From the NCBI GenBank assembly GCA_945872365.1, contig CAMBZJ010000001.1:1-64000 (forward strand): a DNA stretch of 64,000 nucleotides. The letters run 5' to 3'. Positions 51,340 through 60,398 of this stretch are shown piece by piece. The notes under the pieces are model-generated. The model saw only the letters and a list, made by a program, of their open reading frames with translations, was not told the origin of the DNA and did not search any database. How positions within the stretch are numbered: position 1 is the stretch's first letter; the number at the start of each line of letters is the position of its first letter. The position numbers and the translations under genes were made by a program. This stretch comes from Klebsiella pneumoniae. GTDB lineage: Bacteria; Desulfobacterota; Binatia; UBA12015.

Positions 51340-54300
51340 CTACTGCACGTAGCCGAGCGCCCGCAGTCGTTCGCGGGTCGCGTCGTCCATCTTCACGTCC
51401 TCGCTCTTCGCGACGGCGGCTCCGGCCGCGACGCGCGCCATCTCCTGCATGGAGCCATCGAGGTCGGCGACGTGCGAGGCATCGGTCCCGGCGAGGTTGC
51501 GCGTCTCGCGCGGATCACCGGCCATGTCGAAGAGTTCGGTCGGGGCGAGTTTGCGCGGGTTGCCCGGGTTCGCGTGGAGGAGCTTCCAGTCGCCCACCTG
51601 CACGGCCGACAGCACGTTGCCCTCGTGATCCTCCTCGGCGAAGAGCGGCCTCCCGGCCGGGATGGGCTTCGCGAGGTCCTCGCCCTGCCAGCCGGCAGGC
51701 GCCGCGATGCCCGCGAGGGCGGCGAGCGTGGGGGCGACATCGAGCAGCCGGCCACGCGCGCCGGCGCCGATGGGGGCCGAAGGAACGGTCGAACCCCGTG
51801 GCCACCGGACGATCAAGGGCACGTCGATCGCCTCGTCGTAGAGCGTCGTCCCGTGCCACCAGCCACCGTGATCCTGGAACTCCTCGCCATGGTCGGCGAC
51901 CAGCACGAGCGCCGTGTCGTCCGAGAGGCCCAGGCGATCGAGGGTGGCGGTCAACCCGCCAAAACTCGCATCCACGTGGGCGACTTCCCCGGCGTAGAGC
52001 TCGCGCATCCTTGGCGCGAGTTCCGGGGGCGGGTTCGGATTCTCCACCCGGGCGATCGCCTCGCCATCGTAGGGGTGGCGGAAGTACGGATCGTGCGGGT
52101 CCATGTAGTGGACCAGCAGGAAGAAGCGATCGGCACGATGTCGCTCGATCCAGGGGAGCACAGCCCCGTTCACCGCCGTCGAGTCCTGATAGTACTGGGA
52201 CACGACGCGGCGCTTGTCGAGCGTGAAACGGATCTTGCGCAGAAGGCTGTAGAGCACGAGTTTGGAGGAAGACTCCGCAGCCCCGAAGAGGTAGTCGGGT
52301 GCCAGGTAGGCGTACTCGCCGAATCCCTGCTGGAAGTTGAACGAGGGGGCGAGATTGACGTTCGAGACGAATCCCGCCGTCGTGTAGCCGGCGTCGCGCA
52401 GCGCCTCGGCGAGCGTGGTCGCCGAATCGGGCAGGACCGCGGTCTTGCTCATCGCGCCGTGGGTCGACGCGTAGAGCGAGGTGAGGATCGTCGCGATCGA
52501 CGGCTTCGTCCAGGACGACTGTCCGAAGGCGCGAAACGCCGTCCCGGACCGGGCCGTCGCGTCCATGTGCGGGGAGAGTCCGCGCGAATCGCCGTAGGCG
52601 CCGAGGTGATCGGCGCGCAGCGTGTCGACGATCACCAGCACGAGGTTCGGACGATCGCGCAGCACCGCCGGGATCTCCGCGCGGACCGCGGGCGGTGCCT
52701 GCACCGGCGGGGCGGTGGCGGCAGCCACGGCAACGCCCAGGCCCGCGACCAGCAGCCATGCTCCGATCATCCGAGCGAGCCGGACGAGCGGCTTTGGCCG
52801 GCCCGGCCCGCCGCGGCCGAGCCACCAGGCGGACAGCGCCGTGAGCGCGAACGCCCCGAGCAGGGCCGCGAGCAGCACGGGGATCGGCGGACGCTGCTCG
52901 AGGTATAGGTCGCGCTGCAGCCGGAAGACGGAGACGGCGAGGCCGAGCGGGAAGAAACTCGCTGCGAACCCGAGCGGCAGCGCGAAGCGCTCGAGCGCCG
53001 GGCGGCCGAGCGGAACGAGGCCGAGCACGGCACCCACGCCAGCGCCGATCGAGGCCAGGACGATGCCGTAGAGCAGCAACCCGAACCACAGGACCTGCCG
53101 CTCCTCGCCCGCGCCCGAGAGCGCGACGGTCACCGCCGCGTCGGCGGCACCGAGCAGGATGCCGGCGAGCAGTCCCCCGGCGGCGCCGAGCACGAAGCCG
53201 TCGAGCACGCGCCGCACGAGCGGTGCCGGGGCCGCGGCGCTCCCGGCCGTCGCGGAGGCGAAGCCGAGTTCCCGGGAGTCCCGCGCCGCCTCGGCCCAAT
53301 CCACCTGCCGGCCGTCGACGCGACACCAGGCCGGCCTGTAGTCGTCGCCGCGCGTCCACCACACGACCCCGCCGAAGAGCGTCAGGGCCTCGGCCGCCCA
53401 GAAGCCGAGGGCCGCCGACACGATCGACTCGGCCGGCCCCATCAGGTGACCGAGCAGGTAGTACTGCGCGATCTCCCGGATGCCTTCGCCGGCGATGGTG
53501 AACGGCGAGAGCACAGTTGCGAGGATCTGGATCGTGGACGCGAAGGTCACCTGCCAGAAACTCGCCTGGGCCGCCGTCACGCCGATCGCGAGAGCGGTAA
53601 AGAAGTACATCGCCGCAGTCGTGAAGTGGACGACAAAGGAGAGGGCCGCGGCGGCGGTGATGTTCCCGGGCTTTCCCCGGTAGGCGGTGACTGCTCCGAC
53701 GAGCCGATCGAGGAAGCCGTCGTGGGCGCCGCCCGGCAGTCGCGCTGCGAGCCAGCGCACGAAGGGGGGACCCGGCCAGACGAAGAGCGCGAAGGAGGCG
53801 AGGATCGGCACCAGGGCGACAGGCACCGTCAAGGCCGCGACCTGCCCCGCCCGGTCGCCGAAGATCGACACGCCCAACGGCAGGGCCACCAGGTAGGTGA
53901 GGAAAATGCCGGTGAAGCCGAGCACCTTCTCGACGAGCGTCGCGCCCGAGGCCTCGACCGAGCGGCCGGAGAAGCGGGCCGCGTCGTACAACTTGTAGCC
54001 GTCGAGGCCGATCGTCGACGGCAGGAACGTCCCGAGGAAGCGCCCGATCAGGAACGAGCCGAAGATGTGCCGGAACGGCAGCTCGATACGCTGTCCGCGC
54101 AGCAGCACCGACCAGCGCAGCATGCTCGCCAGCACGCCGACGGCCTTGGTGGCGGTGGCGAGGAAGACGAAGCGCAGGAAGACGCCGCGATCGATCTTCG
54201 GCAAGAAGCCGCGGATCACCTCGAGGGTCGTCGAGGAGTGCCCCTCGGCGTCGGTGACCTTGTGCTCGAACAGCAGCCAGAAAGCGCCGATCGTCAGCAG

Positions 54301-54372
54301 CGCCTTCAACAGGAAACGCAGGGCGCTGCGTGCCGGATGGGCGACGCCTCCGGCCGGGGATTCGGTCTGCAT
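51340..54372 (-). CDS. fusion of flippase-like (UPF0104) membrane domain and alkaline-phosphatase/sulfatase-fold domain
   Basis: The 1010-residue protein has an N-terminal membrane part (residues about 15-345) with the LPG synthase/UPF0104 pattern, including GRFLGTFLPSTIGLDGYKLYD (in part) and SPFTIAGEGIRE. A second block of five or six helices follows at about 385-550. The C-terminal sulfatase-like domain is at about 574-1010 (RPNLVLVIVDTLRADHLGAYG starts it, split here). The nucleophile region reads SSWTKPSIATILT at about 619-631. Thr622 stands where arylsulfatases have Cys (CxPSR), so formylglycine cannot form. Metal residues look intact (VLVADHGEEFQDHG). A phosphotransferase/phosphodiesterase acting on a lipid or glycan that the N-terminal domain presents is an inference. 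Confidence 0.87.
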   Translation of the reverse strand: MQTESPAGGVAHPARSALRFLLKALLTIGAFWLLFEHKVTDAEGHSSTTLEVIRGFLPKIDRGVFLRFVFLATATKAVGVLASMLRWSVLLRGQRIELPFRHIFGSFLIGRFLGTFLPSTIGLDGYKLYDAARFSGRSVEASGATLVEKVLGFTGIFLTYLVALPLGVSIFGDRAGQVAALTVPVALVPILASFALFVWPGPPFVRWLAARLPGGAHDGFLDRLVGAVTAYRGKPGNITAAAALSFVVHFTTAAMYFFTALAIGVTAAQASFWQVTFASTIQILATVLSPFTIAGEGIREIAQYYLLGHLMGPAESIVSAALGFWAAEALTLFGGVVWWTRGDDYRPAWCRVDGRQVDWAEAARDSRELGFASATAGSAAAPAPLVRRVLDGFVLGAAGGLLAGILLGAADAAVTVALSGAGEERQVLWFGLLLYGIVLASIGAGVGAVLGLVPLGRPALERFALPLGFAASFFPLGLAVSVFRLQRDLYLEQRPPIPVLLAALLGAFALTALSAWWLGRGGPGRPKPLVRLARMIGAWLLVAGLGVAVAAATAPPVQAPPAVRAEIPAVLRDRPNLVLVIVDTLRADHLGAYGDSRGLSPHMDATARSGTAFRAFGQSSWTKPSIATILTSLYASTHGAMSKTAVLPDSATTLAEALRDAGYTTAGFVSNVNLAPSFNFQQGFGEYAYLAPDYLFGAAESSSKLVLYSLLRKIRFTLDKRRVVSQYYQDSTAVNGAVLPWIERHRADRFFLLVHYMDPHDPYFRHPYDGEAIARVENPNPPPELAPRMRELYAGEVAHVDASFGGLTATLDRLGLSDDTALVLVADHGEEFQDHGGWWHGTTLYDEAIDVPLIVRWPRGSTVPSAPIGAGARGRLLDVAPTLAALAGIAAPAGWQGEDLAKPIPAGRPLFAEEDHEGNVLSAVQVGDWKLLHANPGNPRKLAPTELFDMAGDPRETRNLAGTDASHVADLDGSMQEMARVAAGAAVAKSEDVKMDDATRERLRALGYVQ

Positions 54373-54388
54373 GCGCCGGCGCGCCCGC

Positions 54389-55522
54389 TCAGCGGGCGCC
54401 GCGGCTCGCCAGTTCGGCCTCCGCCACCGCCGTGGCCGTGACCTGGTCGCGGTGGTTCGTCGTCCAGAGGTCGAGCTTCACCAGCTTGCGTCCGTCGCGC
54501 TCGAACTTCTCGGTCACCTTGCCGGAAGCCCAGGTGACGTCGCCGAGGTAGTTGAACTTCTTGTAGCGGGCTTCGACGAACGACAGGAAGCCACCGTCGC
54601 CGAGCCAGTTCTGGACCGCGTGGCCCATCCACGACAGGCGCTCTAGGCCAAGGTCGTAGGCGCCTGCGAGACCGAGCGTGTTCTGCGTGAAGCGATTGTC
54701 CCAGTGCACGCGCTGCGGTGGCTCGGGGACGCCCTGCTCGTTGGGCACCATGAGCATCGGGTGCTTGTCGAGCAGCCGCGAGGCGACGACGTTGCCGACC
54801 AGGTAGACGCCGAAGAACGCCTCGAAGGCGATTTCGGCGGTCCCGGTGAGGGGGCCCTTGATGACGCGCCCGATCTCGTCGCCGACCTTCACGTCCTCCC
54901 AGAAGCGCTCGCTCGCCCGCTTTTCCGTGCGGTAGTCCTGCTGGAAGCGCTCGATGTCCTCGGGGGTCCAGGTCGCGAGCTGGTCCTGCTCCTTGTACTT
55001 GCTGGTCTCCCGGGTCTTGTTGCGGTCGGCGCGCATGTAGGTGTCGCTGCGCTTGCCGACCTCGGCCCCCGACTGGTCGAAATAGACGGCCTCGTAGGTC
55101 TGGTAGATCGTGCGCCCGGCCGTGAACGCGCTCTCCTTCTCGACGATGTCCTTCAGGTAGCTCTTCGAGGTGATCCGGTCGCCGGCGAGGATCGGGCGCC
55201 GCCACTCGTAGTGCGACCCCGACCAGATCGAGTGGACGCCCGGGAGCCCCTCGGGAAGCCCGGCCGATCCGGGCGCGCTCAGCGTGTCGAAACAGCGCAG
55301 GACGACACCCGGGCACTGCAGGCGCTTCCAGGGGGTGTGCTTTTCGCAGTACTCGGCGTCGGTGTAGACCGGGCTCAGGTCGCCGATCGCATGGGCCAGA
55401 TGCCAGCAGGTGTCGCGATTGACCTCGGTCCGCCACGGCTGGCGCCCGGTGAACGAATGGCCGATGCGCTCGCGCAGCTTTGCGATGGCCTCGTCGGTGA
55501 TCTTGCCGTGCTCGTACGCCAT
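54389..55522 (-). CDS. double-hotdog MaoC/FAS1-like dehydratase family protein
   Basis: The 377-residue protein looks like two hotdog domains in tandem: an N-terminal FAS1-like dehydratase part (EVNRDTCWHLAHAIGDLSPV, GSHYEWRRPILAGDRITSKS) and a C-terminal MaoC part (WEDVKVGDEIGRVIKGPLT). A hydratase motif (DxxxxH or RxxxH) is not clear. It probably acts on an enoyl-CoA or as a non-catalytic CoA-binding subunit. It lies directly upstream of the sulfatase fusion on the same strand (16-base gap). ATG 55522 is chosen because the family begins near MAYEHGKITD. Confidence 0.83.
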   Translation of the reverse strand: MAYEHGKITDEAIAKLRERIGHSFTGRQPWRTEVNRDTCWHLAHAIGDLSPVYTDAEYCEKHTPWKRLQCPGVVLRCFDTLSAPGSAGLPEGLPGVHSIWSGSHYEWRRPILAGDRITSKSYLKDIVEKESAFTAGRTIYQTYEAVYFDQSGAEVGKRSDTYMRADRNKTRETSKYKEQDQLATWTPEDIERFQQDYRTEKRASERFWEDVKVGDEIGRVIKGPLTGTAEIAFEAFFGVYLVGNVVASRLLDKHPMLMVPNEQGVPEPPQRVHWDNRFTQNTLGLAGAYDLGLERLSWMGHAVQNWLGDGGFLSFVEARYKKFNYLGDVTWASGKVTEKFERDGRKLVKLDLWTTNHRDQVTATAVAEAELASRGAR

Positions 55523-55839
55523 GTGTCGACTCCCTCCGCGCATCCGGCTCCGGGACCGAGCCCGCCGGGCACAGCGCGAACGAACCGCCCCCCGGCGCCG
55601 CGCGTGCACGAACGTGGTAGCGGGACGCGCGGCGCAGCGCCAGCGCAAGACGCTCCTCGCCCCGGCCCCGACCGCGGCCGGAGGGTCCGGACGTGCATCG
55701 CGCCGCCGTCGCGCTAGAGTAAGGCCTACGGTCTCCCTCCCAGGGCACGGTTTTCACCGGCCCGCCGGGTCGGATCGGGGTGCGGGACCACGGTAGGCCC
55801 ACGGAAACCGGCCGTCGACGAACAGAGAGGAACAGGCCG
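55523..55839. other. divergent intergenic region between the dehydratase gene and sufT
   Basis: I see no gene in these 317 bases. A possible -10 (TAGAGT, 55715-55720) with a weak -35 about 17 bases upstream could serve sufT. The region is otherwise GC-rich and without recognisable repeats. Confidence 0.6.
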
Positions 55840-56406
55840 ATGAGCACTTCGACCGAGTGGATCGAGTTGTCGCGGGACTGCGAGGCGGTGATGGTTCCCG
55901 CCGGGCACACCGTACTGCTGCCGCAGGGCACCCGGGCGGTGATCACCCAGTCGCTCGGCGGCTCGTTCACCCTGCACGTACCCGATTACGGGGGGCTGCT
56001 GCGCATCGCCAACCGCGATGCCGACGCCGTCGGACAGGAACCGGAGGTAACGCCTGCGGCCCAAGCCGCCGCACCCGACCCGCGGACCGACGACGAAGTC
56101 ACCCAGGCGGTCTGGAACGAACTGCGTTCCTGCTACGACCCCGAGATCCCGGTCAACATCGTGGACCTCGGCCTCGTCTACGATCTGGCCGTCGCGCCAC
56201 TCGAGGACGGTCGCAAGCGCGTCGACGTGAAGATGACGCTCACCTTACAAGGGTGCGGGATGGGCGCGTCGATCGCCGCCGACGCGAAATACAAGATCCT
56301 CACGCTGCCCGAGGTGGCGGAGGCCGACGTCGAGATCGTCTGGAGTCCGGTCTGGAACCCAAACATGATCTCGCCCGCCGCTCGCGAAAAGCTTGGAGTG
56401 GGGTGA
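55840..56406 (+). CDS. sufT: Fe-S assembly protein SufT (MIP18/PaaD-like domain)
   Basis: SufT helps deliver Fe-S clusters to targets. The 188-residue protein has an N-terminal beta-rich region (residues 10-65, VMVPAGHTVLLPQGTRAVI), a linker, then the DUF59 domain: LRSCYDPEIPVNIVDLGLVY, LTLQGCGMGASIAADAK and EADVEIVWSPVWNPNMISP. The GCGMG loop Cys is the expected reactive cysteine of the domain. AGAGAGGAAC precedes the ATG. Citrate synthase starts four bases after its stop. Confidence 0.9.
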   Translation: MSTSTEWIELSRDCEAVMVPAGHTVLLPQGTRAVITQSLGGSFTLHVPDYGGLLRIANRDADAVGQEPEVTPAAQAAAPDPRTDDEVTQAVWNELRSCYDPEIPVNIVDLGLVYDLAVAPLEDGRKRVDVKMTLTLQGCGMGASIAADAKYKILTLPEVAEADVEIVWSPVWNPNMISPAAREKLGVG

Positions 56407-56410
56407 AGCC

Positions 56411-57739
56411 ATGGCCAAGGACACTCTCACGATCACCGACAACCGGACGGGCAAGCAGTATGAGGTCCCGATCGCCGACGGCGCGATCAAGGCGACCGAC
56501 CTGCTCCAGGTCCGCACGGGCGACAACGATCCCGGCCTCGTCAGCTATGACCCGGCGCTGCAGAACACGGCGAGCTGCCGCAGCAAGGTGACCTACATCG
56601 ACGGCGACAAGGGGATTCTGGAGTACCGCGGCTACCCGATCGAGGAGCTGGCGGAGCGCTCGACCTACCTCGAGGTCGCCTACCTGATCGTCAAGGGCGA
56701 GCTGCCGACGACGACCCACTTCTCGATGTGGCAGCACAACCTCAAGATGCACACGATGCTGCACGAGAACGTGAAGCGTTTCATCGACGGCTTCCGCTAC
56801 GACGCGCACCCGATGGGCATCCTGATCGGCACCGTCGGCGCGCTCTCGACCTTCTACCCGGAGGCGCGGCACGTCGAGGATCTGGAGTCGCGCCGCACCC
56901 AGACGCGCCGCCTGATCGCGAAGATGCCGACGATCGCGGCCTACGCCTACCGCCACAGCCTCGGCCTGCACTACGTGCGGCCCGACAACGAGCTCTCCTA
57001 CACCGGCAACTTCCTCTCGATGCTCTTCCGCATGACCGAGGCGAAGTACCGGCCCGACCCGGTCCTCGAGCATGCGCTCGACGTGCTCTTCATCCTCCAC
57101 GCCGACCATGAGCAGAATTGCTCCTCGACCGCAGCGCGCGTGGTCGGCAGCTCCCAGGCCGACCCCTACTCGGTCGTCGCGGCCGCCGCCGCGGCCTTGA
57201 GCGGACCGCTCCACGGCGGGGCCAACGAGGCGGTCATCCACATGCTGCGCGAGATCGGCTCGACCGCGAAGATCCCCGAACTCATCAAGCAGGTGAAGGC
57301 CGGCGAGCGTCGCCTGATGGGCTTCGGGCACCGGGTCTACAAGAACTACGACCCCCGGGCGCGGATCATCAAGCGCATCGCCGAGCAGGTGTTCGAGGTC
57401 ACCGGTCGCAACCCGCTGATCGACGTCGCGGTAGAACTCGAGCGCATCGCCCTCGAGGACGAGTACTTCGTCAAGCGCAAGCTCTACCCGAATGTCGACT
57501 TCTACTCCGGCATCATCTACGAGGCGATGGGCTTCCCGGTCGAGATGTTCCCGGTGCTCTTCGCGATCGCCCGCACCTCGGGCTGGATGGCCCAGTGGGC
57601 GGAACTGGTGACCGATCCCGAGCAGAAGATCATGCGGCCCAAGCAGATCTACCAGGGCCACTCGCGGCGCAACTACATCCCGCTCGACGTGCGCCGCGAC
57701 GGCGGGGCGACCGAGACCGAGGTGCGCGGACCTCTCTGA
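56411..57739 (+). CDS. gltA: citrate synthase
   Basis: The enzyme condenses oxaloacetate with acetyl-CoA. The 442-residue protein has the three catalytic residues: the first His in LHADHEQNCSSTAA, the second in GPLHGGANEAV, GFGHRVYKNYDPRA for binding, and the Asp in PNVDFYSGIIYEAMG. It is the longer (type II-like) form. Its last eight codons run into the first unit of the 28-bp repeat array. It is coupled to sufT upstream. Confidence 0.97.
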   Translation: MAKDTLTITDNRTGKQYEVPIADGAIKATDLLQVRTGDNDPGLVSYDPALQNTASCRSKVTYIDGDKGILEYRGYPIEELAERSTYLEVAYLIVKGELPTTTHFSMWQHNLKMHTMLHENVKRFIDGFRYDAHPMGILIGTVGALSTFYPEARHVEDLESRRTQTRRLIAKMPTIAAYAYRHSLGLHYVRPDNELSYTGNFLSMLFRMTEAKYRPDPVLEHALDVLFILHADHEQNCSSTAARVVGSSQADPYSVVAAAAAALSGPLHGGANEAVIHMLREIGSTAKIPELIKQVKAGERRLMGFGHRVYKNYDPRARIIKRIAEQVFEVTGRNPLIDVAVELERIALEDEYFVKRKLYPNVDFYSGIIYEAMGFPVEMFPVLFAIARTSGWMAQWAELVTDPEQKIMRPKQIYQGHSRRNYIPLDVRRDGGATETEVRGPL

Positions 57740-57870
57740 GCGATCCGCGCCCGGGCACCCTCTCTGAGCGATCCGCGCCCGGGCGCCCTCTCTGAGCGAT
57801 CCGCGCCCGGGTGCCCTCTCTGAGCGATCTGCGCCCGGGCGCCCCTCCGAGAGGTCCGCGCCCGGGCGCC
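57731..57870. repeat. 28-bp direct repeat array with internal palindrome, at the gltA stop
   Basis: The unit CCTCTCTGAGCGATCCGCG-CCCGGGCGC (28 bp) starts at 57731, 57759, 57787 and 57815, with a fifth degenerate copy from about 57843. Small differences are visible (T in GGGTGCC, A in GGGCACC). Each unit contains the 12-base palindrome GCGCCCGGGCGC. The first copy carries the gltA stop codon. The array lies between the convergent gltA and sulfatase genes. Confidence 0.93.
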
Positions 57871-57876
57871 GGCGAC

Positions 57877-59469
57877 TCAGTCCCGGCGCCAGCCGCGCGG
57901 GTTCGCGAGGAAGTCACGCTCCCAGGCCTCGATCGCCGAGTGCAGGCGGGTGCACTCCTCGGGATGGCCGGGGGCCAGATTGTAGGACTCGTTGCTGTCC
58001 GCGACCACGTCAAACAGCAGCGGGTCGTGGGTGACTAGCGGGGCCGACTCGCCGGTCTCCGGATCCGTGTAGACGTAGCGGTGCGCCATGAGGCCGGAGA
58101 GGTTGTTCGGCTTGTCGAGCGGAACCGGCCAGGTGTAGAGGTTCACCCAGCGGTAGTACTTAAACCTCCCTCCGCGCGCGCCGTCGATCGAGTTCGCGTT
58201 AAAGAAGAAGAGTGCGTCGTGCGGGTCGGCGCTCGACTGCCCGGAGAGGAGCGGCCAGAGATCGCGTCCGTCGATCGTCCGGTCGCGCGGCAGGTCGAGT
58301 CCGGCGAGCCCGAGCACGGTCGGAAACAGGTCGAAGTTCATCACGGGTGCGTCGATCACCCGCCCCGCGGGTACGTGACCCGGCCAGGACACGATCGCCG
58401 GAACGCGTTGCCCGCCCTCCATCGGCTGCCCCTTGCGGCCGCGCAGGGAACCCGGATTGCCGAGGTGCCAGGGGCCGTTGTCGCTGGTGAAGACGAGCAG
58501 CGTGTTCTCGAGCAGTCGGTCGCGGGCGAGCGCATCGATCACCTCGCCGACGCTCCAGTCGAGTTCCGCCACCGAGTCGCCGTAGGCGCCGCCCTGCGTC
58601 GTTCCGGCGAAGCGCTTCGAGGGAATGAGCGGCGAGTGCACGTTCTTCTCCGCGAAATAGAGGAAGAACGGCTTCTCCCGGTTCGCGTCGATGAAACTCA
58701 CCGCCTCGGCGGTGAGCATCGCCGTCACGTCGCCCTGGCGCAGGCCCAGGTTCTTCTCGACGACCGTCTCGTTGCGCCAATACTCGTAGGGGAACTCGTC
58801 GTTGGAGGCCGGGAAGCCGGCGAACGAATCGAAGCCGTGGCGGCGCGGGTGGTAGGCCATCTCCGCGGAGAAGTCGCCGAGGTGCCACTTGCCCACCATC
58901 CCGGTCGCGTAACCCGCCTCGCGCAGCGCCTCGGCCAGGGTCACCTCGGAGGCCGGCAGCCCGGCCATCGCGGATTCGCCGCCCTGGACCGAGTCGGTCG
59001 CGCCGAGGCTCGCGACCCAGGTACCGATGCGACGCGTGATCTTGCGTTGCAGGTCGTCGTGGCCGGGCTGGATCGGGTAGGTGATGCCGGTGCGCAGGGG
59101 ATAGCGACCGGTGAGCAAACCCGCGCGCGACGGGGAGCAGAACGAGTGGCTCGCATAGAACTGGGTGAAGCGCGCACCCTGTCGGGCGAGTTCGTCGAGA
59201 CGTGGCGTCGGGAGGAGAGTGTTCCCGTAGGCACCGAGGTCGCCATAGCCGAGGTCGTCGGCCATGATCACGACGACGTTCGGCGGACGTGCGGGCGCAT
59301 CCGGACGGCGCGCGACCACCTTCGAGACCGACAGCGCGTCGTGCTCGGGATCCGCATAGACGGATCGATCGAGTTCGACCCATCCTTTCCCGACCCGCGC
59401 TCCGCGCCCAGGCAGGAGCCACCAGCCGATTGCCGCGAGGAGTCCCGCGAGGAAAAGCCGCTTCACCAC
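57877..59469 (-). CDS. secreted or membrane-anchored sulfatase (formylglycine type)
   Basis: The 530-residue protein has an N-terminal hydrophobic signal/anchor (residues 4-22), then the sulfatase core. PNVVVIMADDLGYGDLGAYG starts it, and the sulfatase signature FCSPSRAGLLTGRYP has Cys111, to be converted to formylglycine. Further residues are GKWHLGDF and TSDNGPWHLG. The substrate could be an aryl or polysaccharide sulfate ester. The start is GTG 59469 or the adjacent GTG 59466, both behind a perfect GGAGGTGATC ribosome-binding site. No formylglycine-generating enzyme is in this window. Confidence 0.95.
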   Translation of the reverse strand: MVKRLFLAGLLAAIGWWLLPGRGARVGKGWVELDRSVYADPEHDALSVSKVVARRPDAPARPPNVVVIMADDLGYGDLGAYGNTLLPTPRLDELARQGARFTQFYASHSFCSPSRAGLLTGRYPLRTGITYPIQPGHDDLQRKITRRIGTWVASLGATDSVQGGESAMAGLPASEVTLAEALREAGYATGMVGKWHLGDFSAEMAYHPRRHGFDSFAGFPASNDEFPYEYWRNETVVEKNLGLRQGDVTAMLTAEAVSFIDANREKPFFLYFAEKNVHSPLIPSKRFAGTTQGGAYGDSVAELDWSVGEVIDALARDRLLENTLLVFTSDNGPWHLGNPGSLRGRKGQPMEGGQRVPAIVSWPGHVPAGRVIDAPVMNFDLFPTVLGLAGLDLPRDRTIDGRDLWPLLSGQSSADPHDALFFFNANSIDGARGGRFKYYRWVNLYTWPVPLDKPNNLSGLMAHRYVYTDPETGESAPLVTHDPLLFDVVADSNESYNLAPGHPEECTRLHSAIEAWERDFLANPRGWRRD

Positions 59470-59612
59470 TGATCACCTCCGATCGGCCCGAGGCATATGC
59501 CATGTCGCCAGCCGATCCCAACGGATCGCGAACCCTCGGCGCCCGGTCTCCGCCGGACGGCCTTGCGGGGGCCTCGCTCGCGCGGCGGCCGCGGCCGCAG
59601 CCCGCCAGGCTG

Positions 59613-60377
59613 CTAGCGGAACGAGGCCTCGGTGACCCGGGGATCGTTCGGCGTCCAGGCGAGGATGCGCTCCTCCATGAGCGGAGCGCCGCCGAGCGTG
59701 TAGCGACCCGCGCGCGGCAGCGTGAAGCCACCGGTCGCGGCGAAGTCGGAGAAGTCGGCGTGCAAGCGGCCCGCGCCGATCGGTGGCACCGCGACCTCGC
59801 CCTCGGCGGCGACGAGCAAGTCGCGGGCGTCGAACCAGAGGAGATACGTCGAACCGTCGTCGAGGTAGCGTACGCGCAGGCCGCGTGCCGCACCGGCCGG
59901 AACCTCCGCAGGCGGGACCTCTTCCCATGCGACCTGATTGCCGTCGCCCAGGACGTCGAGTCCGGTCACCGCGAGCCAGCGCGCCTGCGTCCGGAAATTG
60001 CGCGCCGCGTCCCCGGTGACCGGCATCGAGGCGGAACCCAGGAAGAGCAGCACGCGGCGGCCGTCGAAGACGTAGCTCTGTTCTTCGCCGTAGGTGTGAA
60101 TCGTCCAGCGCACGAAGTCCGGGCGGCGCTGGGCGATCTCCCAGGTCCAGGTGCCAGGGAACCCCTGGTGCACCGTCGCCTCGACCTGCCGGAGCGCAAC
60201 CGGCAGCGGCCCGCCCCGCGCGGCGATCGACCGCTCGACGGCGTTGGCGGCGCAACCCGCGAGGGCGACGAGCGAGATCCCGAGCAGCAGTCGCGCCGGT
60301 ACCGAGCCAGGCCCGCAATGTCCCGACCCGCGCGCCGGCCTGCGTCCGGATTCCATGGCCCTTCTCTTGCGTGTCAT
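59613..60377 (-). CDS. LolA-like lipoprotein of unknown function
   Basis: The 254-residue product has a lipobox (VALAGC, Cys42) after a long, Arg-rich N-terminus; ATG 60356 is an alternative start that would shorten it. The mature protein is beta-strand rich (WTWEIAQRRPDFVRWTIHTY, VFDGRRVLLFLGSAS, RVRYLDDGSTYLLWFDARD), reminiscent of LolA/LolB or outer-membrane lipoprotein-sorting folds. No catalytic motif is seen. It is divergent from a putative hydrolase gene only 21 bases away. Confidence 0.72.
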   Translation of the reverse strand: MTRKRRAMESGRRPARGSGHCGPGSVPARLLLGISLVALAGCAANAVERSIAARGGPLPVALRQVEATVHQGFPGTWTWEIAQRRPDFVRWTIHTYGEEQSYVFDGRRVLLFLGSASMPVTGDAARNFRTQARWLAVTGLDVLGDGNQVAWEEVPPAEVPAGAARGLRVRYLDDGSTYLLWFDARDLLVAAEGEVAVPPIGAGRLHADFSDFAATGGFTLPRAGRYTLGGAPLMEERILAWTPNDPRVTEASFR

Positions 60378-60398
60378 CGAACGCTAGTTCTTTCCCCG

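Noticed and set aside
57731..57870. Repeat array as a CRISPR
   Set aside because: The 28-bp units are directly adjacent without spacers, and there are no cas genes nearby.
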